A stretch of 64,000 bases of DNA from the NCBI RefSeq assembly GCF_024171945.1, contig NZ_JAMTCR010000003.1:796211-860210 (forward strand), read 5' to 3'. Shown here in pieces: positions 8,021 through 15,981 of this stretch; the first letter of the stretch is position 1; each line of letters starts with the position of its first letter. The stretch comes from Actinokineospora globicatena. Its GTDB lineage: Bacteria; Actinomycetota; Actinomycetes; Mycobacteriales; Pseudonocardiaceae. The translations under genes were made by a program, and so were the position numbers. Under the pieces are notes generated by a model, which was not told where the DNA came from, ran no database searches, and saw nothing but the letters and a program-made list of their open reading frames with translations.

Positions 8021-8711
8021 CTCGCGGTCCCACGCCAGTACCTCGACGGGTTGCCGGGCCCTCGCCGGGCCACTGGCGGATGCCCAACCGCGAACTTCCG
8101 GCTGCGCCCAGACACGGGCGGCGTGCCGGTCAACCGAGGCTCGTTGTGCACGCCGAGGCGTGCCTGCCGTTGATCGTCCGCAACGCGAACCGCAGCCACG
8201 CGACGCCAAACCCGGGCGGGCCCCCACCACCTCCACCGCGCTCGCCGCGTCCACCCCGGCCGACGGCAGACCCCCACCCACCCGGGGGCCACCCACACTC
8301 AGCCTACCGCTTTCCGGCCGCTGTCAAGAGGGTTCGCCGTGGCTTGTGGACAGCTCGGACCCTTGTGGACAACTCCCGCGCCCGGCGCCGGCCCACCCAT
8401 GCCGTCCGCAAGCGAACGGCGCCGCTCAGCAAAGCCCTGACGCCGCGCCGCTCACCAACAGCCGTCGCAGCCGCGCCCCGGCACCGCCAAGCAAGCGGGC
8501 GCCTGTCCCACACCGCCACCAAGGCGCAGTCCGCGGACCTCCAAGCGCCCCGGGAGGCAAGCACCCATTGGGGGCGTTGACTCTTACTTCGGAAATATAT
8601 AGCGTCTTGGACTGGAGCCAGTCTCGAGCGGATCGACCGCTCCCCGGCTCACCCAGGCGCAGCCAGCTCACCGGTACTCACCCAAGTCCTGCCCCGCACT
8701 GGAGGCCAACC
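8021..8711. other. 690-bp region without a convincing gene
   Basis: This gap holds no frame with a good start and domain pattern. It contains two DnaA-box-like sequences, TGTGGACAG (8345-8353) and TGTGGACAA (8364-8372, a perfect complement of TTGTCCACA), and the second copy of the ACTTCGG-N3-TATATAG element near its right end. A long open frame runs through it into the next gene, but its upstream part is proline/serine/arginine-rich translation of GC-rich DNA. Confidence 0.5.
8586..8603 (+). promoter_or_regulatory. Shared promoter-like element, copy 2 (ACTTCGG-N3-TATATAG)
   Basis: This is identical in layout to the element at 6715: ACTTCGG, AAA, TATATAG. It lies 126 nt before the GTG at 8712 in an otherwise GC-rich gap, which marks it as the probable promoter or operator of the 398-residue unknown gene. 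Confidence 0.6.
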
Positions 8712-9908
8712 GTGGCACGGGAAACCTACGAGTCGCTCAACCTCGCACCGAAGCCGATCCGGCCGCACATCCTGGCCGCCGCCACCATCGTCTACGGCGA
8801 CGACTACTACAACGGCAAGCGGGAGACGATCAACCTCTCCGGCTTCGTGCAGATGAACAAGTGGCCGATGCCCGGGTTCGAGCACCGGGTGGACGAGCGC
8901 GGGCGGGCGGTGTTCGACACCGAGCTGATCAGCGCGCCGGAGGTCGGCATCAAGGGCTTCAGCTACGAGCTCAACGACCGCATCCAGATCCTGTCGAACC
9001 CGCTGCTGCCCAACACCGGGCACGTGCGGCAGATCTCGCCGGGCAAGAACTTCCCGGCGGAGTTCCACATCCAGCGCTTCGGCATCCTGGAGACCAGCAC
9101 GCTGCGGTTGGTGCACCGCAACGTCATCGACATCTACGGCGTGGTGGACGCGATCCCGCCGTTCAAGAAGCCGTTGACCGGCGGGTACCTGGGTGTGCCG
9201 CGCGGCGACCAGCCGATCGAGCTGGTGCAGGCACCGAACGTGGTGCGCGGGACGACGCTGCCGGAGGCGTGGTACCCCTCGACCGACGACAACGAGTCGA
9301 TCGGGATCACCCCGACGGTGTTCTTCGCCGACAGCCCGGCGGCGTGCATGTCGATGCTGGTGGACCCGTCGATGATCATCCAGACCTCCACCGAGGCGAC
9401 GCTCACCCTGGAGGTGGGGGGCCGCACGGTGCGGGTGGACCTGTCGGGCAACCACGGGTTGGCGGCGGGCCTGGAGATCCTGCTGTTCGGCCCGGAGAAG
9501 CACGACGAGGGTGTCGGGGTGCTGGCGCAGCTGGCCAGGGTGGCGCTGGTCGGCGAGTGCCCGGAGCTCGGTGGTCGGATCATGCTGCGGGCGAGTTGGC
9601 CCAAGCCCTCGGGCGGCAGCCTGGGCGAGGGCACCGAGGACGCGTTGTCGCGGGTGCGGTTCCCGGCGGAGTTGCACTTCGACGCCGAGTTCGACCTGGT
9701 GACGCCGTCGGAGGTGCTGTACTCGACCAACCCGGTGCACCTGTCGGGCAGCCTGCGCGACCTGGACCCGCAAGGCACGAACCTGGCGCTGTCCGGGCAG
9801 GGCGCGCCGCTGGTCACCACCGGTGACGTGGAGAAGGCCCGGATCACCGGGTTGTCGCTGGTCATGCGGGAGTCCATCGTCGGTGAGCACGCCGCGGTGA
9901 ACGTCTGA
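8712..9908 (+). CDS. 398-residue protein of unknown function (possible DUF family), island gene
   Basis: I do not recognise this protein. It is 398 residues long, has no signal peptide or membrane segment, and is rich in predicted beta strands. The GTG at 8712 is preceded by GGAGG (8701-8705). Notable sequence features are an N-terminal RPHILAAATIVYGDDYYNGK block, aromatic FVQMNKWPMPGFEH, and a central DDNESIGITPTVFFADSP segment. It lies behind its own promoter-like element and just before the PRMT-like methyltransferase. Its position, alone behind the shared motif, suggests a central role such as substrate scaffold, enzyme or modified protein. That is inference only. Confidence 0.85.
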   Translation: MARETYESLNLAPKPIRPHILAAATIVYGDDYYNGKRETINLSGFVQMNKWPMPGFEHRVDERGRAVFDTELISAPEVGIKGFSYELNDRIQILSNPLLPNTGHVRQISPGKNFPAEFHIQRFGILETSTLRLVHRNVIDIYGVVDAIPPFKKPLTGGYLGVPRGDQPIELVQAPNVVRGTTLPEAWYPSTDDNESIGITPTVFFADSPAACMSMLVDPSMIIQTSTEATLTLEVGGRTVRVDLSGNHGLAAGLEILLFGPEKHDEGVGVLAQLARVALVGECPELGGRIMLRASWPKPSGGSLGEGTEDALSRVRFPAELHFDAEFDLVTPSEVLYSTNPVHLSGSLRDLDPQGTNLALSGQGAPLVTTGDVEKARITGLSLVMRESIVGEHAAVNV

Positions 9909-9924
9909 GCCACCGCTCACCCCC

Positions 9925-9958
9925 GACCTCGCCCCGGCCGCCGCGCCGGGGCGAGGTC
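9925..9958 (+). terminator. Hairpin terminator or attenuator
   Basis: A 13-nt inverted repeat (GACCTCGCCCCGG / CCGGGGCGAGGTC) with an 8-nt loop follows the stop at 9908. No T-run follows. It separates the unknown gene from the five-gene methyltransferase-propeller-kinase block. Confidence 0.6.
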
Positions 9959-9978
9959 CTGGCGCGTCTGGAGCTGGG

Positions 9979-10869
9979 ATGGACACACGGTCGCTGGTGA
10001 TGCACCAGGCGATGCTCGCCGACCGCACCCGGGTGCGCGCCTACGACGACGCGTTGGCGTGGGCGGTGCGCCCGGGTGACGTGGTGGTCGACGTGGGCGC
10101 CGGGTTGCTGGTGCTGGGGATGATGGCGTTGCGCCACGGCGCCGCGCACGTCTACGCCATCGAGGGTGATCCGGTGACGGCCGCGGTGGCGGCGCGGATC
10201 GCCGACGACAACGGCCTGTCCGGCAAGCTCACCGTGATCCAGGGTGACGCGCGCACGGTGGACCTGCCGCGCAAGGCCGACGTGCTGGTGGCGGAGCTGA
10301 TGGGCAACATCGGCCCGGAGGAGGAGATGCCGGAGATCGTCGCGGCGGTGGCCAAGCGAGTGCTGGTGCCGGGTGGGCGGGTGGTGCCGCAGCGGCTGAC
10401 CACGACGTTGACCGCCATCGAGTTCGACGACGAGGGCTGGGGCATCTGGGGGTCCGACGCGTTGGGCTACCGGCTCGACGTGGTGCAGCAGTACGCCGAA
10501 CCGGCCGCGCACCTGCACTTCTTCCAGCGGCCGCCGGTGCGGTTGAGCGCGGCGGTGCCGATCGGCGACAGCGTGTTGGGCGCGACGGAGCAGGGTGTGT
10601 CGACGGCGCCGCGGACGTTGCGGATCACCCGGCCGGGGACGTTGCACGCGGTGATGGGGTCGTTCACGGCGAACCTGGCGCCGGGGGTGTCGCTGTCGAA
10701 CTTCCCGTCGTACCCGGGCTGCAACTGGGGGGTGTGGATCTGGCCGGTGCGCCACACCCCGGTGGCCGAGGGCGACGCGGTGCGGGCGCGGGTGGTGCTG
10801 CCCGAGGGTGTGCGGGTGGCGACGGACTGGCGGCTGGAGTGCGGGATCAGCAGGCGGGAGCCGTCGTGA
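9979..10869 (+). CDS. PRMT-like (protein arginine N-methyltransferase-type) methyltransferase
   Basis: The 296-residue protein has the PRMT-type SAM motif VVVDVGAGLLVLGMMALRHG (about residues 35-54) and YAIEGD at the end of strand 2. It also has ELMGNIGPEEEM (106-117), which corresponds to the double-E loop (WMGY...ES in eukaryotic PRMTs) that binds the guanidinium. The C-terminal half has the beta-barrel character of the PRMT fold. PRMTs are rare in bacteria and here are usually tied to specialised peptide or small-molecule pathways. The stop overlaps the next GTG start (GTGA). The substrate could be an arginine side chain or another guanidine; unknown. Confidence 0.82.
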   Translation: MDTRSLVMHQAMLADRTRVRAYDDALAWAVRPGDVVVDVGAGLLVLGMMALRHGAAHVYAIEGDPVTAAVAARIADDNGLSGKLTVIQGDARTVDLPRKADVLVAELMGNIGPEEEMPEIVAAVAKRVLVPGGRVVPQRLTTTLTAIEFDDEGWGIWGSDALGYRLDVVQQYAEPAAHLHFFQRPPVRLSAAVPIGDSVLGATEQGVSTAPRTLRITRPGTLHAVMGSFTANLAPGVSLSNFPSYPGCNWGVWIWPVRHTPVAEGDAVRARVVLPEGVRVATDWRLECGISRREPS

Positions 10870-11504
10870 CCATCCTGGCCGGGATCGTGCGGGACCTGCC
10901 GGTGCAGGCGTTGGAGCTGTGCGGGGTGACCTGGTCCGGGGAGTTCCTGTGGTACTCGGAGTCGTTCACCGGGCAGATCACCGCGGTCGACGCGGTGACC
11001 GGGGCGCGGTCGCGGGAGATCGCCTGCGACGACATCCGCGCGGACCTGACCACGATGGACGGCTACCTGGTCCAGGTGGTGGGTGAGCGGCGCGACCTGC
11101 GGATGCTGTCGCCGGAGACCGGGGCGGTGGTCGCCGAGTTCGCCAACCCGCGCCCCGGGCACACGCTGACCGGCCTGGAGGCGTGCCGCGACGGGCTGTG
11201 GCTGGGGTACGCGGACCTCAAGGTGCTGGACCTGCGGGACTCCTCGGACTTCCACCTGATCGACTGCGTCGCGGTGCGGCGCCCACCGGCGGGGGTGACG
11301 GTGTCCGACGGGTACCTCGTGTACTCCGACCACGGCGGCTCGATGCTCACGGTGGTCGACACCGCGACCCGCCGCGAGCAGGTGTCGGTTCGGGTGTGGG
11401 GCAAGCCGTCCGGGTTGACCTGGGACGGCAGCCTCATCTGGTACTGCGACCAGGCCACGCTGCAACTGCGCGCGGTGGAACTACCGGGTTTCCAGCGGTC
11501 CTAG
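10866..11504 (+). CDS. Small beta-propeller-like protein
   Basis: The 212-residue protein is translationally coupled to the PRMT-like gene by a 4-nt overlap. It consists of repeated short strand motifs in which GLWLG, GYLVQV and GSLIWYCD alternate with D and G turns (for example CGVTWSGEFLWYSESFTGQITAVDA and LTWDGSLIWYCD), a pattern typical of propeller repeats of about 40 residues. There is no signal peptide. I see no catalytic motif, so a binding or scaffold role next to the methyltransferase is possible. It might also be a cyclase-like propeller; I cannot tell. Confidence 0.75.
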   Translation: MTILAGIVRDLPVQALELCGVTWSGEFLWYSESFTGQITAVDAVTGARSREIACDDIRADLTTMDGYLVQVVGERRDLRMLSPETGAVVAEFANPRPGHTLTGLEACRDGLWLGYADLKVLDLRDSSDFHLIDCVAVRRPPAGVTVSDGYLVYSDHGGSMLTVVDTATRREQVSVRVWGKPSGLTWDGSLIWYCDQATLQLRAVELPGFQRS

Positions 11505-11521
11505 CGTGGGGAGTGGCGCTG

Positions 11522-12778
11522 ATGCGTGAGGTCCTGCGTGCGGTGAGAGTCATGGTCACCACTGTCGTGATGCTCGCCCCGGCTGGCATAAGAGTGGCGG
11601 TCCAGGGTCGAGAGAGGGGGTTGGCCCACCTGTATCGACAGGTCGGTCGGCTGCTGGTGGCGCTAGGGCCCGCGTTCGTCAAGGCGGGACAGGTGCTGGG
11701 GACGCGCCGCGACATCCTCACGCCCGCGTTGTGCGCGGAGCTGGAGGTGCTGCAGGACTCCGTGCCGCCGTTGGACTCCGCGCGCAGCCGTGAGGTCTTG
11801 CGCGACATCTATGGGCCACGACTGACCGAGCTGTTTCCCGTCATCGACTACGAGCCCATCGCGGGCGGTAGCGTCGCCTGCGTCTACCGCGCTACCGACG
11901 CCGATGGCCGCGGGGTGGCACTGAAGGTGCTGCGCCCGGAGATCTCGTCGATCCTGGCGGCGGACCTGCGGATCATGCGGTGGGGCGCCGGTCTGGCCGC
12001 GCGGCTGCCGGTGCTGCGCGGGGTCCCGGTGACCGACGTGGTCGACGCGATGTGCGCCGCCGTGCTGGCCCAGCTCGACTTCCCCCGTGAGGCCGCGAAC
12101 CTGACCCGGCTGCGCCGCGACCTCAGCGCCGTGCCCCGGATCTGGGTCCCCCAGGTGTACCCGGAGCTGACGCGGCCCGACTGCGTGGCGATGGAGTTCA
12201 TCCCGAACCTGGACCTGCGCACCGCCCAGCGCTGCCCGGTCGCGTTGCGGCGCCGCTTCGCCCAGTCCGCGCTGACCGCGATCTACCACATGCTCTTCGT
12301 CGACGGGTTCGTCCACTGCGACCTGCACCCGGGCAACCTGTACTTCACCCGGGGCGGCGAGGTCGTGGTCCTCGACGCCGGGTTCAGCGTGCAGCTCACC
12401 GAGCGGCTGCGGGTGCTGTTCGCCGAGTTCTTCCTCAACATGGCCGTCGGGCGCGGCGACCGGTGCGCCGAGATCGTCGTGGACAGCTCCGCCGGGCAGC
12501 GCCCCGACGCCGACCTGCCCGGGTTCCTGACCAGGATGGCGGAGCTGGTGGTGCGGGTGCACGGGCTCCCGGCGCGGGAGTTCAGCCTCATCGGGTTCGC
12601 CACCGAGATGTTCGACCTGCAGCGCCGCCACGGGGTGCACGCCGCCCCGGAGCTGATCTTCCCGCTGCTGTCGCTGCTGGTCATCGAGGGCACCATCCGC
12701 GACCTGGACCCGGACGTCGACTTCCAGGAGACCGCCAAACCCGTGCTCAACCGGGGCCTGTTCGGCACCCGGCGCTGA
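11522..12778 (+). CDS. ABC1/UbiB-family atypical kinase
   Basis: The 418-residue protein has all hallmarks of the ABC1/UbiB/ADCK family. These are the KxGQ motif (KAGQ, residues 54-57), the alanine/glycine-rich loop AGGSVACVY (114-122), a catalytic Lys in VALKVLRPE (Lys135), HCDLHPGN (265-272) for catalysis and metal binding, and LDAGF in place of DFG (about 284-288). Family members bind ATP and support isoprenoid-lipid cofactor synthesis. The usual C-terminal membrane anchor is not evident. The ATG at 11522 was chosen because GGGGAG lies at a proper distance; a GTG at 11513 is possible. It sits in the pathway operon rather than with quinone genes, which is unusual. Confidence 0.9.
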   Translation: MREVLRAVRVMVTTVVMLAPAGIRVAVQGRERGLAHLYRQVGRLLVALGPAFVKAGQVLGTRRDILTPALCAELEVLQDSVPPLDSARSREVLRDIYGPRLTELFPVIDYEPIAGGSVACVYRATDADGRGVALKVLRPEISSILAADLRIMRWGAGLAARLPVLRGVPVTDVVDAMCAAVLAQLDFPREAANLTRLRRDLSAVPRIWVPQVYPELTRPDCVAMEFIPNLDLRTAQRCPVALRRRFAQSALTAIYHMLFVDGFVHCDLHPGNLYFTRGGEVVVLDAGFSVQLTERLRVLFAEFFLNMAVGRGDRCAEIVVDSSAGQRPDADLPGFLTRMAELVVRVHGLPAREFSLIGFATEMFDLQRRHGVHAAPELIFPLLSLLVIEGTIRDLDPDVDFQETAKPVLNRGLFGTRR

Positions 12779-12801
12779 TCGCCCCGAGAGGACTCCCCCG
12801 C

Positions 12802-14448
12802 ATGCGCCCTGGCGGCACGCTCACCCTGGTCGGCGCCGGTGACGCCGACAACCTCGACCCGGCGTTGTCCGTGCACACCGCGACGCGCGGCGTCCTGCGC
12901 GCCTACACCCGCCAACTGGTCACCTACCGCGCCGGGCGTGACCAGCGCGCGGCGGGCGAGGTGGTGGCCGACATGGCGACCGAGCTGCCGACCAGGTCCA
13001 ACGGCCGCCTGGACGCGACGGGCCAGGAGTACGTGTTCACGATCCGGCCGGGGGTGCGGTGGGACGACCACCGCCCGGTGACCGCCGCCGACCTCGCGCG
13101 CGGCATCAAGCGGCTGGCCCACCCGGACGCGCCGAGCCCGTCGTTGACCTACTTCGCCCGCACGATCCGGGGCCTGGCGCGGCTGCGCGACGAGCTGGCC
13201 GCGCTGGACCCGACGGAGGTCAGCACGGCGATCGAGTGCCGCACCCTCGACGGCATCGAGGTGATGGGCACCGACACGCTGGTGCTGCGGACCCTGGGGC
13301 ACTCGGTGGACTTCCTCAACATCCTCGCGCTGCCCGCCGCGAGCCCGGCGCCGATCGAGTACTCGGGGTTCCTGCCCGGCAGCGACGACATCATCCGCCG
13401 GTTGCGCTCCACCGGGCCGTACGCGGTCCGCGAGTACGTGCCGGGCAAGCAGTTGGTGCTGGGCCGCAACCCGGCGTGGGACCCTGCGACCGACCCGGTG
13501 CGGGCCGCGCACCTCGACGAGGTGTCGGTGCGGATGGGCGTCGACGAGGCCGAGGCGTTCCGGTTGGTCGACACCGGCGAGGTCGACATGCTGTGGGACA
13601 TCCAGCCGATGACCGCCGAGCTGCCGCGGCTGTTCGGCGACCCGCGCCTGGAGGTCCACCCGGCGGGGCTGCTGAGCCCGTACCTGGCGGTGAACATGGT
13701 GAGCCCCAACGAGGACCTGGCCACGAGCAAGGTCGAGGTGCGGCGCGCGGTGTCGGTGGCGTTGGACCGCGAGGCGGTGTCGCGGGTGTGGGGCGGGCCC
13801 CGGTTGAGCGAGCTGGCGTGGCGGGTGCTGCCCCCGTTGTGCTCGGCGCACACCCCGGTCGAGCCGGTTCCACCCGGGTCACCGACCGGCGACCCTGACT
13901 CGGCGCGGGCGCTGCTGGCGGAGGCCGGGTACCCCGACGGGCTGACGCTGCGGCTGCTGCACCGCGACCGCGACATCCACCCGGAGTCGGTGCACGAGAT
14001 CGGTATCTCGTTGGCGCGTGCGGGGATCCGGGTGGAGCCGGTGCCGGTGTCGATCACCGACCTGTTCGCCACGTACTTCGCCTCGCCCGAACCGGCGGTG
14101 CGCGGGGACTGGGACCTGGCGTTCACGGGGTGGGAACCGGACTGGCACGGCGACAACGCGCGCACGTACCTGCAGCCGTTGTTCGAGAGCAGACCGGAGG
14201 GCAGTTGGAACCTCGGGTTCTACGCCAGTCCTCGGGTCGACCGGCTGCTCGCCGAGGGGCGCGACGCGCTCGACCGCGACACGGCCAACGCGGCGTACCG
14301 GGCGGTGGAGGCGGAGGTGCTGCGGGACATGGCGGTGGTGCCGGTGCTGTTCGCGCACCAGTACTGGTTCCACTCCCCCAGGGTGCGCGGCTGGGAGCCC
14401 TACCCGGTGCTCAACGGGGACCTCACGAACGTGTGGCTGGAGCCCTGA
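12802..14448 (+). CDS. SBP_bac_5 family solute-binding protein without signal peptide, copy 2
   Basis: The 548-residue protein is a second OppA/DppA-type solute-binding protein with RPGGTLTLVGAGDADNLDPA at the start, an ALDREAVSRVWGGP segment, AGYPDGLTLRLLHRD and WEPDWHGDNARTYLQPLF. It is clearly related to the first copy (for example GxxxxDxxDPA, YTRQL, EPDWxGDN). Like that copy it lacks a signal peptide and lipobox. The start follows CCCGAGAGGAC, 23 bp after the kinase gene. No permease or ATPase is present. The stop overlaps the convergent homocysteine methyltransferase gene by 26 bp. Confidence 0.87.
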   Translation: MRPGGTLTLVGAGDADNLDPALSVHTATRGVLRAYTRQLVTYRAGRDQRAAGEVVADMATELPTRSNGRLDATGQEYVFTIRPGVRWDDHRPVTAADLARGIKRLAHPDAPSPSLTYFARTIRGLARLRDELAALDPTEVSTAIECRTLDGIEVMGTDTLVLRTLGHSVDFLNILALPAASPAPIEYSGFLPGSDDIIRRLRSTGPYAVREYVPGKQLVLGRNPAWDPATDPVRAAHLDEVSVRMGVDEAEAFRLVDTGEVDMLWDIQPMTAELPRLFGDPRLEVHPAGLLSPYLAVNMVSPNEDLATSKVEVRRAVSVALDREAVSRVWGGPRLSELAWRVLPPLCSAHTPVEPVPPGSPTGDPDSARALLAEAGYPDGLTLRLLHRDRDIHPESVHEIGISLARAGIRVEPVPVSITDLFATYFASPEPAVRGDWDLAFTGWEPDWHGDNARTYLQPLFESRPEGSWNLGFYASPRVDRLLAEGRDALDRDTANAAYRAVEAEVLRDMAVVPVLFAHQYWFHSPRVRGWEPYPVLNGDLTNVWLEP

Positions 14449-15178
14449 GGTCGGCGGTGGTGGTGCCGCAGCAGCCACCGACCACGGCGAGGTCGTAGTC
14501 CATGCGCCACCGGGCGAGGAGATCGGTCAACCCCTCCCCGGTGGCGTCGGGGTAGGCACCCAGGGGGCCTTCGTAGTGGCGGCGCACGGCTTGGAGGGCG
14601 TCCTCGATCCGCTCCGGTGGCGCGCAGTTGAGCAACGCCATCGCCGCGCCGCGCTCCCAGGCGGACACGACACCGTCCACAACGGACTCACCGGAGGGCA
14701 GTGCCGCGTTCGGTCCGCACTGGAAGCTCACCCAGGCCGTCGCCCCGGCCGCGACAGCGTGGTCGAGCACCGCCTCCGCCTCGGACACCGACGGCATCGA
14801 CTCGGCGAGGACGACGTCCACTCCACATCGGACCAGCTCGGTCACCAACCACCCGTGCCCCGCCGGATCCCCGGGCCCCACCGACCCGGCCACCGTCACC
14901 GCGTTCCCCGCCGCCGCCTTGGCCACCCCCACAGCCGCGTGCACCATCCACGCCGTCCCCGACCCCGGTGCGAGCCCCAACTCCAGCAGATCGGCTTCCG
15001 CACAACGAAAAGTAGCCGCCGTCACCACATCCACCCCAGCGGCGATGTTCTCCTCGTGCACCGCCCGCACCGCCGCCCGCCCCACCCCCGTCAACAACGC
15101 CCGATTGGTCCACCACGGCGCCTCCACCACAACCCCCGCGAGCCCCAACTGCGCGGGCAGACTGGCATCCAGCAACAC
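14423..15178 (-). CDS. Homocysteine S-methyltransferase-like protein, copy 2
   Basis: The 251-residue protein is a shorter relative of the enzyme at 2864-3760. It shares APWWTxxALL, VDVVTAATFRC, VLAESMPSVSEAE and the zinc ligands (NCAPP and GGCCGTTT with Cys236/Cys237). The GTG at 15178 is favoured over an upstream in-frame GTG at 15211 because AGGAGG (15185-15190) lies exactly 6 nt before it. The family's usual length is about 300 residues, so this copy is trimmed in loops. It is convergent with the second solute-binding protein. The two copies in one island imply two related thiol or methyl-transfer steps, or a redundancy. Confidence 0.83.
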   Translation of the reverse strand: MLLDASLPAQLGLAGVVVEAPWWTNRALLTGVGRAAVRAVHEENIAAGVDVVTAATFRCAEADLLELGLAPGSGTAWMVHAAVGVAKAAAGNAVTVAGSVGPGDPAGHGWLVTELVRCGVDVVLAESMPSVSEAEAVLDHAVAAGATAWVSFQCGPNAALPSGESVVDGVVSAWERGAAMALLNCAPPERIEDALQAVRRHYEGPLGAYPDATGEGLTDLLARWRMDYDLAVVGGCCGTTTADLRAPATRS

Positions 15179-15234
15179 GGCGCACCTCCTCAGGTCACGC
15201 CAAGTTACCACAGGAAACTGAAGCTTCTCGGTGC

Positions 15235-15972
15235 TCAGAGTTCCCAGAGCGCGAGAACCTGACCCAGCAGATCTCGCGCCTCGTCGGACCGCGTGTAGCG
15301 ACGGGGTTGCCTGGCACCGATGGCGGCGCCCGGCGTGATGAGCACAGTCGTGTCGGCCCGGTAGCAGGCGAACTTCACGAACAGCGTCACCACCGGCGCG
15401 CCGATCGGGATCACCCGGTGCAGCACCCGCCCGCTGGTCGCGTAAGCCCCACCTCGGTGCACCCGAAGCGCGGTGGCCTTGCGGACGTGGGCCTGGTCGA
15501 CGCGGTCGAGCAGGTACGGCTCCTCCGCGGAGCCGGGCAGGCGATCGGTATAGCGGTCGAACAGCTCACCGTCAGCGGCCAGTTCGTACTGTTCGGCGAC
15601 CAAGGCGCCGTGCACGACGGTGGAGACGAAGTCGAACCGGTGGTCGTGCACGTCCTCCCGTTCACCGACCGGGCTCGGCCAGTAGTTCATCCGGATCTGG
15701 AACGCGGCGTTCGACATCACCAGCACCTTGACGAACCCCAGGGGGTGCCACTGCGACCGGTCCGCGCACACCGCCAGCAGCCGTTCGTCGGCCACCGTGC
15801 CCGCGACGACATCGCGCACCGCGTCCGTGAACACCACGCCACCGACCAGACCGGTCAGCTCGACCGCGCACTCCAGCGTCGACCGGCCCAAGTACGGCCG
15901 CAGAGCGCTGTGCACCCGTCCGTGCGCCTCGGTCCACAACGGGTCGTCCGGGAAGGCCAGCAGATCGCTCAT
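15235..15972 (-). CDS. Cupin-like protein, possibly cysteine-dioxygenase-like
   Basis: The 245-residue protein has a central cupin-type segment. EREDVHDHRFDFVSTVVHGALVAEQYEL carries a His-x-His pair followed by a Glu, and LRVHRGGAYATSGRVLHRVIPIG carries a later His, which could form a metal site. There is no signal peptide. The start lies only 9 nt from the end of the upstream membrane-anchored gene, so they form an operon. The activity is not assignable; a role as metal-dependent dioxygenase or sensor would be consistent with the fold. Confidence 0.6.
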   Translation of the reverse strand: MSDLLAFPDDPLWTEAHGRVHSALRPYLGRSTLECAVELTGLVGGVVFTDAVRDVVAGTVADERLLAVCADRSQWHPLGFVKVLVMSNAAFQIRMNYWPSPVGEREDVHDHRFDFVSTVVHGALVAEQYELAADGELFDRYTDRLPGSAEEPYLLDRVDQAHVRKATALRVHRGGAYATSGRVLHRVIPIGAPVVTLFVKFACYRADTTVLITPGAAIGARQPRRYTRSDEARDLLGQVLALWEL

Positions 15973-15981
15973 CGCTCCCCC

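Noticed and set aside
8345..8372. Replication origin at the DnaA boxes
   Set aside because: Only two boxes, no AT-rich unwinding region and no dnaA/dnaN/recF neighbours.
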